Below, one piece after another: positions 1-8,977 of a stretch of DNA of 64,000 nucleotides (its first letter is position 1; each line of letters opens with the position of its first letter). The position numbers and the translations under genes are program-made. The notes under the pieces are model-generated. The model did not search any database. It was given only the letters and a program-made list of their open reading frames with translations, and had not been told where the DNA came from. The DNA comes from CAWKCE01 sp032127035 (GTDB taxonomy: Bacteria > Actinomycetota > Actinomycetes > JAHEKZ01): positions 248,001-312,000 of the forward strand of contig CAWKCE010000005.1 of assembly GCA_963848085.1 (NCBI GenBank). The letters are read 5' to 3'.

Positions 1-2
1 AC

Positions 3-737
3 GAGCTCGACAAGGTGGTCCTCGCCCGCGACCTCCTGGCCATCGCCGAGGAGGACATCGACGTCCGGGCGCTGCTGGCACCCCTTGCTCGCCGGTACCC
101 CAGCTGCTGGACGTTCACGGTTGACGGCTTGGTCGGCGCGACGCCGGAGCTGCTCGTCCGGCGCACCGACGACCACGTCGTGTCGCGCGTCCTAGCGGGC
201 ACCATTGAACGCGGGGCGGACGCGGTCACGGACGCCCGCCACGCCTCCGAGCTCTGGTCCTCGCCAAAGGACCGTGCCGAGCACGACATGGCCGTGCGGT
301 CGGTGGCGGACTCCCTGGGGCCCTTCTGCGCGGACTTGGTCGTCCCCCGCGCGCCGGAGATCGTGCGGCTGGCCAACGTGCAGCACCTGCAGACCGATGT
401 CACCGGTCGGCTTAACAATGGCGAGACAGCACTCGAGCTGGCGGCGGCGCTCCACCCCACCGCCGCTGTCTGTGGGACGCCGACCGGCGCCGCGCGGGAG
501 ATGATCCGCGAGCTCGAGCAGCTGGACCGCGGGCGGTACGCCGGCCCCGTCGGGTGGGTCGACGGACGCGGGGACGGAGCGTTCGGCATCGCGCTTCGCT
601 GCGCCGAGGTCCAGGGCACCCAGGTGCGGCTGTTCGCCGGCGCGGGGATCGTCTCAGGTTCGGTCCCACAGGACGAGCTGGCCGAGACCCAGCAGAAGCT
701 GGTGGCCATGAGGGACGCCCTCGAAGGCACGGGGTGA
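3..737 (+). CDS. menF: Isochorismate synthase (5'-truncated)
   Basis: Chorismate-binding enzyme that converts chorismate to isochorismate, the first step toward menaquinone (or a siderophore). The reading frame enters from the left edge, so the N-terminus is missing and about 245 C-terminal residues are visible. Family motifs are present: KVVLAR at the edge, the ATPELLV block, the LAGTIERG block, the SPKDRAEHDMAV helix, VQHLQTDV, the P-T-A-A-V-C-G-T-P block and the final GAGIVSGS segment. The menD, menC, menB, menE and menA genes further right make the menaquinone role likelier than a siderophore role. Anthranilate and salicylate synthases share the fold, so the assignment rests on motifs plus context. 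Confidence 0.85.
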   Translation, partial: ELDKVVLARDLLAIAEEDIDVRALLAPLARRYPSCWTFTVDGLVGATPELLVRRTDDHVVSRVLAGTIERGADAVTDARHASELWSSPKDRAEHDMAVRSVADSLGPFCADLVVPRAPEIVRLANVQHLQTDVTGRLNNGETALELAAALHPTAAVCGTPTGAAREMIRELEQLDRGRYAGPVGWVDGRGDGAFGIALRCAEVQGTQVRLFAGAGIVSGSVPQDELAETQQKLVAMRDALEGTG

Positions 738-1507
738 GGGCGGCCGGCGGATTGGGGCTGGGCGGCATCGTGCTCGCCGCCGCACTCGCTGCCGGCGGTC
801 TGGTCGGTCCCGCGGTGGCCGACCCGGCCCCTCCCGAGCGTGGGACGGTGCCCGCGGCCCCAGCGGCGAGGGCGGGCACGGTGGCCGACCTGAAGCCGCG
901 GCTGGTCGACAAGCCCATCCCGTTCGGCCACAAGCGCAAGCGCCAGATGGGCTCCTACTCCAAACGCCACTACGGGCACCGTGCCAGCCAGCTGCGCAAC
1001 CCGCGGGTCATCGTCGAGCACTACACCGACGGTCCGTCGATGCTGAGCGCCTGGTGGACCATGGCGAACAACACCAAGAACCTGGGCGAGCATCCGGGCG
1101 TGTGCACACATTTCATCGTCGACACCGACGGCCGCATCTACCGCGTGGTCCCCCTCACCCTGCGCTGCCGGCACACGATCGGCCTGAACGACACCGCAGT
1201 GGGGATCGAGCACGTCGGAAGCAGTGACCGCCAGGTCATGGGCAATGACCCGCAGCGGCGCGCCTCGATGCGGCTGACCCTGTGGCTGATGGCCAAGTTC
1301 GACATCCCGGTGCGGAACGTCATCGGCCACGGCGAGAGCCTGCTCAGCCCGCTGCGGACCGAGAGCTACCCGTCCTGGAAGTGCCTCACGCACACCGACT
1401 TCTCCCACCGGACGATGCGCCGCTACCGGGACCACATGCGGGACCGGGCTCATGCCCACGGAGTGCGCGCCGGCCCCCGGCCGTCCTGGGTTGACATCGG
1501 CTGCTGA
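734..1507 (+). CDS. Secreted N-acetylmuramoyl-L-alanine amidase / peptidoglycan-recognition protein
   Basis: Predicted exported protein of 257 residues with an Amidase_2-type domain that would cleave the amide bond between muramic acid and the stem peptide. The GTG start at 734 overlaps the menF stop (GTGA) and begins directly with a signal peptide: an Ala/Gly/Leu-rich helix ending near AVADPAP. The domain shows VEHYTDG, the CTHFIVDTDGRIYRV strand, HTIGLNDTAVGIEHVG, and IGHGESLLSP followed by a late Cys/His pair (KCLTHTDFSH), which fit the zinc-ligand and active-site positions of the family. An earlier in-frame start at 554 would place 60 residues inside menF and hide the signal peptide, so it is rejected. 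Co-transcription with menF looks positional rather than functional. Confidence 0.8.
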   Translation: MRAAGGLGLGGIVLAAALAAGGLVGPAVADPAPPERGTVPAAPAARAGTVADLKPRLVDKPIPFGHKRKRQMGSYSKRHYGHRASQLRNPRVIVEHYTDGPSMLSAWWTMANNTKNLGEHPGVCTHFIVDTDGRIYRVVPLTLRCRHTIGLNDTAVGIEHVGSSDRQVMGNDPQRRASMRLTLWLMAKFDIPVRNVIGHGESLLSPLRTESYPSWKCLTHTDFSHRTMRRYRDHMRDRAHAHGVRAGPRPSWVDIGC

Positions 1508-1550
1508 CCCCCGAGGGCGGTCGGGCGTCTCCGCCTCCGCCGTGCCCTAC

Positions 1551-1569
1551 CGTTGCGCCATGAGCAACA
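1551..1569. promoter_or_regulatory. Putative IclR operator over the iclR1 start codon
   Basis: A 19-base imperfect palindrome, CGTTGCGCCATGAGCAACA, covers the ATG at 1560. It matches the perfect palindrome before betB (2447-2465) at 16 of 19 positions. A -10-like TACCGT lies at 1548-1553, so a repressor bound here would cover promoter, start point and start codon. Inference: autoregulation by the IclR protein. Confidence 0.55.
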
Positions 1570-2348
1570 GCGGGGAGCCCGGCACCGCTCCCGCCACGTC
1601 GGTCCAGTCCGTCGACCGCGCCCTCCACATCCTCGAGCTGCTCGCCGAACACGGTGAGACCGGCGTCACCGAGATCGCCGCCGAGCTGGACGTCCACAAG
1701 TCGACCGCCTTCCGGCTGGTCTCAGCCCTCGAGGGCCGCGGCCTGGTCGACCAGAACGGGGAGCGGGGCAAGTACCGCCTCGGAACCGGTCTCATTCGTC
1801 TGGCGGGGTCGACGATCGCCCGGCTGGACGTCGTGCAGGAGGGGCGGGCGGTGTGTCGCGCACTGGCAGCCAGCACCGGTGAGACGGCTAACCTGGCAGT
1901 CCTGTCCGACGGGGCCGTGCTCTATCTCGACCAAGCGGCCGGCGCGACGGCAGTCCAGCTGCACAACTGGGTGGGCCAGCGCGTGCCGGTTCACGCCACC
2001 GCCAACGGTCGGGTCCTGCTGGCTGACCTCACCGACGACCAAGTGGTCACTCTGGTCGGCGACGACCTGCCGACCTTCACCCCCGCGACCCTGTCGACTG
2101 CCGAGGCGTTGGTGCGAGCACTGGTGCGGGTCCGCCACGAAGGCGTCGCGGTGGTGGTCGACGAGCTCGAGATCGGGCTGACCGCGGTGGCAGCTCCGAT
2201 CCGCTCCCTGCGGGGGGATGTGGTTGCCTCCGTCAGCGTCTCCGGACCGAGCTTCCGGATGACCGCGGGCGGCACCGAGGAGGCGGTCGCGGAGGTGCGA
2301 GCCGCAGCCGCCGAGATCTCGCGCCGGATGGGCTGGGGCCCCACCTGA
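1560..2348 (+). CDS. IclR-family transcriptional regulator (iclR1), likely controls choline/betaine operon
   Basis: DNA-binding regulator of 262 residues. The N-terminal winged helix-turn-helix (about residues 15-75) contains SVDRALHILELLAE and GVTEIAAELDVHKSTAFRLVSALEGRGLV. The C-terminal IclR effector domain (about 85-255) contains the family-typical ETANLAVLSDGAVLYLDQ and VPVHATANGRVLLA blocks. The ATG at 1560 gives the standard IclR length. A -10-like TACCGT ends 6 bases before it and there is no ribosome binding site, so the mRNA is probably leaderless. The gene lies just upstream of betB on the same strand, and near-identical palindromes sit at its own start and before betB, so it probably represses itself and the betB operon. 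The effector is unknown; choline or betaine is a guess. Confidence 0.85.
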   Translation: MSNSGEPGTAPATSVQSVDRALHILELLAEHGETGVTEIAAELDVHKSTAFRLVSALEGRGLVDQNGERGKYRLGTGLIRLAGSTIARLDVVQEGRAVCRALAASTGETANLAVLSDGAVLYLDQAAGATAVQLHNWVGQRVPVHATANGRVLLADLTDDQVVTLVGDDLPTFTPATLSTAEALVRALVRVRHEGVAVVVDELEIGLTAVAAPIRSLRGDVVASVSVSGPSFRMTAGGTEEAVAEVRAAAAEISRRMGWGPT

Positions 2349-2398
2349 CTGCTGGCTCGGCGAACCGTGGAACCGCGGTCACAGTGCGGACACAACCC

Positions 2399-2430
2399 TT
2401 GACGGGGGTGCGCGGCCGACACCATTGTAT
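2399..2430 (+). promoter_or_regulatory. Candidate promoter of the betB operon
   Basis: TTGACG (2399-2404) is a good -35 box. The best -10 candidates, CATTGT (2423-2428) and TTGTAT (2425-2430), give spacers of 18 and 20. A half-copy of the downstream operator (TATTGCGC, 2428-2435) overlaps the -10 region. The -10 choice is uncertain. Confidence 0.4.
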
Positions 2431-2446
2431 TGCGCACAGCCCATGG

Positions 2447-2465
2447 TGTTGCGCCATTCGCAACA
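2447..2465. promoter_or_regulatory. Putative IclR operator upstream of betB
   Basis: Perfect inverted repeat: TGTTGCG (2447-2453), spacer CCATT, CGCAACA (2459-2465). It lies about 17 bases downstream of the candidate -10 and 35 bases before the betB start, a roadblock position. The near-copy over the iclR1 start supports the assignment to that regulator. Confidence 0.6.
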
Positions 2466-2500
2466 GACGGCGCAGGGCCTCGCACCTCGAGGGGAGCAGC

Positions 2501-3970
2501 GTGCCCGACCTGTTCATCAACGGCAGCTGGCAGTCCGCCCGACGCGGGGCGACGCGCACCATCCACTGCCCCGCTGACGGGTCACTGGTCGCCACCGTCG
2601 ACGAGGCGGACGCCGACGACACCGAAGCTGCCATCCACGCCGCCCGGGCCGCCTTCGACCACGGCCCCTGGCCCACCACCTCCCCGGCCGAGCGCGGTGC
2701 TCTGCTCGCCCGGGTCGCCGACCTGCTGGACAAGCACCGCGACGAGTTCGCTCGGGCGGAGTCCCTGGACACCGGCAAGCGGTACGTCGAGAGCCAGTAC
2801 GACCTCGACGACGTCATCGCGGTCTTCCGCTACTACGCGGAGCTGGCCGCGGTGGACGACAGCCGACCGGTCGAGGTGGCACGGCCCGAGGTGGTCAGCC
2901 GGATCGTCCACGAGCCGGTCGGCGTCTGCGGGCTCATCACGCCGTGGAACTACCCGCTGCTGCAGACCTCCTGGAAGGTGGCGCCGGCGCTCGCCGCAGG
3001 CAACACCTTCGTCCTCAAGCCGAGCGAGCTCACCCCGTCGACGGCCATCCTGCTGATGCGGGAACTCGCGGCCGCCGGCCTTCCGGACGGCGCAGCCAAC
3101 CTCGTCCTCGGCGCCGGTCCCACCGCGGGCGCACCCCTGTCCAGCCACCCCGACGTCGACCTGGTCTCGTTCACCGGGGGCCTGGCGACCGGGCGGCTGA
3201 TCATGACGTCGGCCGCGACGACGGTGAAGAAGGTGGCGCTCGAGCTCGGCGGGAAGAACCCGAACATCGTGTTCGCCGATGCCGACCGGGACGCTGCCCT
3301 GGACTTCGCGCTCACCGCGGTGTTCCTCCACTCCGGGCAGGTCTGCTCCGCCGGTGCCCGGCTGCTCGTGGAGGAGTCGATCCACGACGAGTTCGTCGAC
3401 GAGGTCGTTCGGCGGGCGTCCAAGATCCGGCTGGGCGGACCTTTTGACGAGAACGCCGAGACGGGTCCGCTGGTGTCGCAAGCCCACCGCGAGAAGGTCG
3501 AGGCCTATGTCGCGGCCGGGGTGGCCGAAGGGGCGGAGCTGCGGTGCGGCGGCAAGCGTCCCGACGACCCGGCCCTGGCTGACGGCTACTACTTCCTGCC
3601 CACCGTCCTGGACGGCTGCCGGGCTGACATGTCTGCAGTCCAGGACGAGTCGTTCGGTCCGGTGCTGACCGTCGAGACGTTCCGCGACGAGGCCGAGGCG
3701 CTCCGGCTCGCCAACGACACGCCGTACGGCCTGGCCGGCGCGGTCTGGACCAGCGACCCCGACCGTGCCGAACGGGTGTCGGCCGGCCTTCGCGCCGGCA
3801 CGGTGTGGGTCAACGACTACCACCCGTACGTCCCGCAGGCCGAGTGGGGCGGGTTCAAGCAGTCCGGCTTCGGGCGCGAGCTGGGCCGGGACGGACTGGC
3901 GGAGTATCGCGAGACCAAGCACATCTGGACCAACACCCAACCTGCGCCCCAAGCCTGGTTCGGAGGCTGA
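2501..3970 (+). CDS. betB: Betaine-aldehyde dehydrogenase
   Basis: NAD(P)-dependent aldehyde dehydrogenase of 489 residues, predicted to oxidise betaine aldehyde to glycine betaine in the cytoplasm. Family landmarks are the PWNYPLLQ block, the KPSELTP cofactor segment, FTGGLATG of the Rossmann site, the general base Glu in LELGGKNP, the catalytic Cys in SGQVCSAGAR and the C-terminal GGFKQSGFGRELG. The GTG at 2501 gives the normal start (PDLFINGSW). An in-frame start at 2384 would add 39 residues across the promoter and operator and is rejected. It is followed after 27 bases by betA and a betaine importer, which makes the substrate assignment strong among ALDH relatives. Confidence 0.88.
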   Translation: MPDLFINGSWQSARRGATRTIHCPADGSLVATVDEADADDTEAAIHAARAAFDHGPWPTTSPAERGALLARVADLLDKHRDEFARAESLDTGKRYVESQYDLDDVIAVFRYYAELAAVDDSRPVEVARPEVVSRIVHEPVGVCGLITPWNYPLLQTSWKVAPALAAGNTFVLKPSELTPSTAILLMRELAAAGLPDGAANLVLGAGPTAGAPLSSHPDVDLVSFTGGLATGRLIMTSAATTVKKVALELGGKNPNIVFADADRDAALDFALTAVFLHSGQVCSAGARLLVEESIHDEFVDEVVRRASKIRLGGPFDENAETGPLVSQAHREKVEAYVAAGVAEGAELRCGGKRPDDPALADGYYFLPTVLDGCRADMSAVQDESFGPVLTVETFRDEAEALRLANDTPYGLAGAVWTSDPDRAERVSAGLRAGTVWVNDYHPYVPQAEWGGFKQSGFGRELGRDGLAEYRETKHIWTNTQPAPQAWFGG

Positions 3971-3997
3971 CGCCGTGGACACCCAGGAGATGGCAAC

Positions 3998-5701
3998 GTG
4001 AGCAGCCAGCGCTACGACATCGTGATCGTCGGCGGTGGCTCCGCCGGCTCGGCGTTGGCCAATCGGCTGAGCGTGGACCCGGGCACCAGCGTGCTCGTGC
4101 TCGAGGCCGGCCGGCCCGACTTCATCTGGGACCCGTTCATCCACATGCCCGCGGCCCTTCCGTTCCCGATCGGCAGTCGCCTCTACGACTGGCGGTACGA
4201 GTCGGAGCCCGAGCCGTTCATGAACGACCGCCGCATCTACCACGCGCGGGGCAAGGTCCTCGGGGGCTCCAGCAGCATCAACGGGATGATCTTCCAGCGC
4301 GGCAACCCCATGGACTACGAACGTTGGGGCGCCGACAAAGGCATGGAGACGTGGGACTTCGCCCACTGCCTCCCCTACTTCAAGCGCATGGAGACCTGCC
4401 TTGCCGGCGCCGACGAGTGGCGAGGAGGCAGCGGCCCGCTCGTCCTCGAGCGGGGCCCCGCGGAGAACCCACTGTTCGGTGCGTTCTTCGAGGCCGCCCA
4501 GCAGGCTGGCTACCCGCTGACCGACGACGTCAACGGGTACCGCCAGGAGGGCTTCGCCAGGTTCGACCGGAACATCCACCGCGGGCGCCGTCTGAGTGCC
4601 GCGCGCGCCTACCTCCACCCGGTCATGAACCGCAAGAACCTGCACGTGGAGACACTCGCCTACGGCACCAAGCTGCGGTTCGAAGGCACTCGGGCGGTCG
4701 GCGTGGACTACGTCCGCGGGGGCCGCGTCCACCGCTCCGTGAGCGCCGGCGAAGTCATCCTGTGCGGTGGTGCGATCAACACGCCGCAGCTGCTGCAGCT
4801 GTCCGGAATCGGCAACGCCCAGGACCTGGGGGAGCTCGGTATCGACGTGGTCGCCGACCTCCCCGGGGTTGGGGCGAACCTGCAGGACCACCTCGAGGTC
4901 TACATCCAGTACGCGAGCAAGCAGCCGGTCTCGATCGCGCCGGGGCTCAAGTGGTGGAAGCGCCCCGGGATCGGCGCGCAGTGGATGTTCATGCGCTCGG
5001 GGCTCGGGGCCACCAACCACTTCGAGGGTGGCGGCTTCACGCGCAGCAACGACGACGTGGACTACCCGAACCTCATGTTCCACTTCCTCCCGATCGCGAT
5101 CCGGTATGACGGCTCATCGCCGACCGAGGGCCACGGCTACCAGGTCCACATCGGCCCGATGTACTCCGACGCACGCGGCACGGTGAAGCTGAAGTCCACC
5201 GACCCCCGCGAGCACCCGGCTCTGCAGTTCAACTACCTGTCCACCGACACCGACCGGCGCGAATGGGTCGAGGCAATCCAGGTCGCCCGCGACATCTTGA
5301 ACCAGCCGGCCTTCAGCCCGTTCAACGACGGCGAGCTGTCGCCGGGTGACTCCGTCTCGACAGAGGAGGAGATCCTTCGCTGGGTCGCGGAGGACGCCGA
5401 GACGGCGTTGCACCCGTCGTGCACGGCGAAGATGGGTGTTGACGACGACTCGGTCCTCGACCCGACGACGATGCGCGTGCACGGCGTGGACGGCCTGCGC
5501 GTCGTCGACGCCAGCGCCATGCCGTACGTCACCAACGGCAACATCTACGCACCTGTGATGATGCTGGCCGAGAAGGCCGCGGACCTCATCAACGGTGACA
5601 CCCCGCTTCCCCCCTCGACTGCGCCGTTCTACCGACACCGCGACGGTGACCCGCTCTACCCTCCGGGTGACCCGCGCAACGATCAGGGAGGCACCGCATG
5701 A
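3998..5701 (+). CDS. betA: Choline dehydrogenase (GMC oxidoreductase)
   Basis: FAD enzyme of 567 residues that oxidises choline to betaine aldehyde. The N-terminal FAD site is DIVIVGGGSAGSALANRL, and the GMC signature is around GKVLGGSSSINGM. The C-terminal catalytic region has ALHPSCTAKMG (active-site His) and NGNIYAPVMM (paired Asn/His position of the family). GTG start at 3998, 27 bases after betB. The stop overlaps the proV ATG (ATGA), indicating translational coupling. Together with betB it gives the two-step choline to glycine betaine conversion. Other GMC substrates are possible, but the neighbours favour choline. A betI regulator is absent and an IclR protein seems to take its place. 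Confidence 0.87.
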   Translation: MSSQRYDIVIVGGGSAGSALANRLSVDPGTSVLVLEAGRPDFIWDPFIHMPAALPFPIGSRLYDWRYESEPEPFMNDRRIYHARGKVLGGSSSINGMIFQRGNPMDYERWGADKGMETWDFAHCLPYFKRMETCLAGADEWRGGSGPLVLERGPAENPLFGAFFEAAQQAGYPLTDDVNGYRQEGFARFDRNIHRGRRLSAARAYLHPVMNRKNLHVETLAYGTKLRFEGTRAVGVDYVRGGRVHRSVSAGEVILCGGAINTPQLLQLSGIGNAQDLGELGIDVVADLPGVGANLQDHLEVYIQYASKQPVSIAPGLKWWKRPGIGAQWMFMRSGLGATNHFEGGGFTRSNDDVDYPNLMFHFLPIAIRYDGSSPTEGHGYQVHIGPMYSDARGTVKLKSTDPREHPALQFNYLSTDTDRREWVEAIQVARDILNQPAFSPFNDGELSPGDSVSTEEEILRWVAEDAETALHPSCTAKMGVDDDSVLDPTTMRVHGVDGLRVVDASAMPYVTNGNIYAPVMMLAEKAADLINGDTPLPPSTAPFYRHRDGDPLYPPGDPRNDQGGTA

Positions 5702-6768
5702 CCGTCACGGCCGACCCATCCAGCCCGGAGACTGCCCGCGACGGCACCGCCGCCGTATCGGTCAAGGACCTGTGGAAGGTCTTCGGGCCGAGGGCCGACA
5801 AGATCGTCGGGTCCCCCGAGGCGGAGCTGTCCCGCCCGGAGCTGCTGGCGCAGACCGGCTGCACCGCCGCCGTGCGCGACGTGAGCTTCGACGTGGCACC
5901 CGGCGAGGTCTTCGTCGTGATGGGTCTTTCGGGCTCCGGCAAGTCCACCCTGGTGCGCTGCCTCACCCGGCTCATCGAGCCGACTGCTGGGCAGGTCTTC
6001 CTCGACGGCGAAGACGTCGTCGGAATGTCGGAGGGCCGGCTCCGCGAGCTCCGTCGCCACAACGTGTCGATGGTGTTCCAGCACTTCGGGCTACTTCCCC
6101 ACCGGACCGTCGTCGACAACGTCGCCTACGGCCTCGAGGTCCGGGGCGAGGGCAAGGGCGATCGTCGCGGCAAGGCGCAGGAGTTCATCGACCTCGTCGG
6201 GCTCTCGGGCAACGAGCTCTCGTATCCGGACCAGCTTTCCGGCGGTATGCAGCAGCGGGTCGGCCTGGCCCGTGCCCTTGCAGTGGACCCGTCGGTGATG
6301 CTGTTCGACGAGCCGTTCTCGGCGCTGGACCCACTGATCCGCCGCGACATGCAGAACGAGGTCATCCGGCTGCACCACGAGGTCGGCAAGACGATGATCT
6401 TCATCACCCACGACCTTCAAGAAGCCCTCAAGCTCGGCGACCGCATCCTCATCATGCGTGACGGCGCGCTGGTGCAGATGGGGACCGCAGCTGAAGTTGT
6501 CGGCGCCCCGGCCGACGACTACGTGCGCGACTTTGTGAGCGAGATCCCGCGCTCCCACGTCCTCACGCTCCGCTGGGTCATGCATGACCCGCGGCCCGGT
6601 GAGTCGCTCGAGGGCTCGGCGATGGAGGCCGACACTGTGGTTCGTCACGCCGCACGCCAGATCATCGAAGAGGACCTTCCCGTCCGCGTGGTGGAGAACG
6701 GTCAGGTGATCGGGATCGTCGACGAGGACGACATCCTCCGAATGATCGTCGCTGAGGAGGGGAGCTAG
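5698..6768 (+). CDS. proV: Glycine betaine/quaternary amine ABC importer, ATP-binding subunit
   Basis: ATPase of a ProU/OpuA-type importer, 356 residues. Walker A is GLSGSGKST, the Q-loop follows SMVFQHFGLLPH, the signature is LSGGMQQRVGLARAL, Walker B is VMLFDEPFSALDP and the H-loop is IFITHDLQEAL. As in QAT-family ATPases, an N-terminal extension precedes Walker A. The C-terminus (about 280-352) is a CBS-like regulatory region ending in GIVDEDDILRMIV, short for a full CBS pair. The start overlaps the betA stop, and proW follows after 2 bases. It powers uptake of betaine or choline for the adjacent catabolic genes. The cluster may serve nutrition more than osmoprotection. Confidence 0.88.
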   Translation: MTVTADPSSPETARDGTAAVSVKDLWKVFGPRADKIVGSPEAELSRPELLAQTGCTAAVRDVSFDVAPGEVFVVMGLSGSGKSTLVRCLTRLIEPTAGQVFLDGEDVVGMSEGRLRELRRHNVSMVFQHFGLLPHRTVVDNVAYGLEVRGEGKGDRRGKAQEFIDLVGLSGNELSYPDQLSGGMQQRVGLARALAVDPSVMLFDEPFSALDPLIRRDMQNEVIRLHHEVGKTMIFITHDLQEALKLGDRILIMRDGALVQMGTAAEVVGAPADDYVRDFVSEIPRSHVLTLRWVMHDPRPGESLEGSAMEADTVVRHAARQIIEEDLPVRVVENGQVIGIVDEDDILRMIVAEEGS

Positions 6769-6770
6769 GG

Positions 6771-8936
6771 ATGGCCACCCTCACCCAAGAGGTCGCTCCT
6801 GAGCCGGTGGAGACGCCGCCGACCAAGCGGTGGACGAACCGCACTCGCTGGCTGACCCTCGGCGGCGTCGTTGCCGTGTGGGTCGTCCTGGGCCTCCTGC
6901 TCCAGGGGAGGAACACCCAGGACCTGCCGGTCTCACAGCTCACCGACTTCCAGGAATGGCTCAACACGCTGCGGAACTCGATCGAGCAGGCCAAGTTCGA
7001 CAACAACCCGTTCTTCCTCCCGATCGACTGGATCAGCGAGGCCATCAGCTGGGTGGTGGACCAGCTGCAGCAGCTGTTCGTCTCCGACTCGTCCCGCCCC
7101 ATGTCGGTGGCGATCGTCGGCTGGGCCGGCGTCGTCGCCCTGGCCGTCTGGGTCGGCTACGCCCTCGCCGGGCTGCGCATCGCCGCCCTGGTGGCAGTGA
7201 GCATGCTCGCCTTCGGCTACCTCGGCTACTGGGACGAAAGCATCGACACACTGATCATCACCGGGGTATCCGTCGCGGTGTGCGTGGCGATCGGGCTGCC
7301 CCTGGGCATCTGGATGTCCCGCAGCGCCAAGGCGACGACTGCGATCGAGCCGGTCCTCGACGTGATGCAGACCATGCCTGCCTTCGCCTACCTCGGCCCG
7401 CTCGTGCTGCTGTTCGGCATCGGCAACCCGGGCACAGTTGTGGCGACCACGATCTACGCTCTGCCGCCTCTGGTCCGGATCTCCGCCCACGGCCTGCGGT
7501 CGGTGTCCCCGACCACGCTAGAGGCGACGACCGCGATGGGCTCGACGTCGAGGCAGCTGATGAGCAAGGTGCAGCTGCCCATGGCGCGCCGCACCATCAT
7601 CGTCGGGCTGAACCAGACGATCATGGCGGCCCTTTCGATGGCGGTGATCACCGCCTTCATCGGCGGCCCGGGCCTTGGTAACCCGGTGATCCGGGCGCTC
7701 GGTTCGCTCAATGTCGGCGTGGCTTTCGTGGCCGGCATGTGCATCGTCATCATGGCCATCATGCTGGACCGGACGACGGTCCAGGCTGGGGAACGGTCCG
7801 AACTCGCAGGTCGCGGCCGCTCCGACGTCCGGCTGCGGCGCGGGATCCTCGCAGCCGCCGGTGCCGCGGCCCTGGTCGTGGTCTACATGTCTAACACCAA
7901 GCTCCAGTGGTCGGTCTTCCCGGACTCCGAACTGGGCCGGCGCGTCACCAACTGGGTCAACACCGCGGTCGGGAACTTTGTCGACACCTTCGGCCAGGCC
8001 ACGCGCTGGGTCGCGGATACGACGACGAACCTCCTCCTCAACCCCTTGCAGGACCTGCTGGCCAACTCCCCCTGGTGGCTGGTTGCCGGGGCCATCCTCG
8101 CCATCGCCGCCCTCCTCGGGGGCGCCGGGAAAGCGCCTGGCGCCCGGCTGCTTGCGGCTGTCGCACTCTGCGCGGTCGCGGTCGTCGGAGCCGGGGTGTG
8201 GGCCAACGGCAGCGTGAGTGCCGCCTGGTGGCTTTACTGGGGTGCTCTGGTCGTTGTCGTGGCCGCCGCGAGGTCGCTGGGTGCCGGCGCCGCGCTCGTG
8301 CCCACCACGGTCTGCCTCATGCTCTTGTTCGGCGTCGGGCTGTGGAACGACTCGATGGTGACGTTGGCCATGACGCTGGTCGCGACCCTGATCGTCATGG
8401 TGCTCGGAGTGAGCATCGGGGTGTGGATGGGCCGGAGCCGCCGGGCCGACGCAGCCATTCGTCCCTTCCTCGACGGACTGCAGACCATGCCTGCCTTGGT
8501 CTACCTCGTCCCCGCACTCGCCCTGTTCCCGCCAGGGCGATTCCTGGCCATCGCCGCCGCAGTGCTCTACGCGTCACCGGTGGCCATCAAGATCGCCGCC
8601 GACGGGATCCGCGGGGTGTCACCGACCACCGTCGAGGCGGCCCGCGCAGCCGGCTCGAGCCGCTGGCAGATGATTGGCAAGGTCCAGCTCCCGATGTCTC
8701 GGAGCTCGATGGTTCTGTCGGCCAACCAGGGTTTGCTGTTCGTCCTGTCGATGGTCGTCATCGGCGGGCTGGTGGGCGGCGGCGGCCTCGGCTTCCTGGT
8801 CATCAACGGCTTCTCCCAGCGCGAGGACTTCGGCAAGGGCCTGGCCGCCGGCATCGCCATCACCGCTCTGGGCGTCATGCTCGACCGCATCACCCGACAC
8901 ACTGCCGCCCGGTACGGGCGTGCCGAAACCGCATGA
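6771..8936 (+). CDS. proW: Glycine betaine ABC importer permease, tandem (two fused permease domains)
   Basis: Membrane protein of 721 residues, about twice the length of a single ProW. It carries two complete permease domains. The first (about 155-335) has the EAA-type loop TTLEATTAMGSTSRQLMSKV and the second (about 525-715) has TTVEAARAAGSSRWQMIGKV. Each loop is followed by QLPM. A separate N-terminal hydrophobic helix and an extracellular stretch precede the first domain, and several hydrophobic helices link the two. One polypeptide would therefore supply both permease halves. ATG at 6771 with GAGGAGGGGAG upstream. It sits between proV and proX in the same operon. The domain duplication is seen directly; the functional consequence is inferred. 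Confidence 0.85.
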   Translation: MATLTQEVAPEPVETPPTKRWTNRTRWLTLGGVVAVWVVLGLLLQGRNTQDLPVSQLTDFQEWLNTLRNSIEQAKFDNNPFFLPIDWISEAISWVVDQLQQLFVSDSSRPMSVAIVGWAGVVALAVWVGYALAGLRIAALVAVSMLAFGYLGYWDESIDTLIITGVSVAVCVAIGLPLGIWMSRSAKATTAIEPVLDVMQTMPAFAYLGPLVLLFGIGNPGTVVATTIYALPPLVRISAHGLRSVSPTTLEATTAMGSTSRQLMSKVQLPMARRTIIVGLNQTIMAALSMAVITAFIGGPGLGNPVIRALGSLNVGVAFVAGMCIVIMAIMLDRTTVQAGERSELAGRGRSDVRLRRGILAAAGAAALVVVYMSNTKLQWSVFPDSELGRRVTNWVNTAVGNFVDTFGQATRWVADTTTNLLLNPLQDLLANSPWWLVAGAILAIAALLGGAGKAPGARLLAAVALCAVAVVGAGVWANGSVSAAWWLYWGALVVVVAAARSLGAGAALVPTTVCLMLLFGVGLWNDSMVTLAMTLVATLIVMVLGVSIGVWMGRSRRADAAIRPFLDGLQTMPALVYLVPALALFPPGRFLAIAAAVLYASPVAIKIAADGIRGVSPTTVEAARAAGSSRWQMIGKVQLPMSRSSMVLSANQGLLFVLSMVVIGGLVGGGGLGFLVINGFSQREDFGKGLAAGIAITALGVMLDRITRHTAARYGRAETA

Positions 8937-8977
8937 TCCAGCGCCGCACCAGCGCGGCCCCGACAGGAGGAGACAGC

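Noticed and set aside
2582..5083. 833-residue open frame on the minus strand opposite betB and betA
   Set aside because: Low-complexity shadow of GC-rich coding sequence; no domains, and both plus-strand genes have full motif sets.
7907..8977. Long N-terminal extension of proX inside proW
   Set aside because: A good ribosome binding site precedes the GTG at 8978, and the lipoprotein signal begins there; the upstream frame overlaps the permease.
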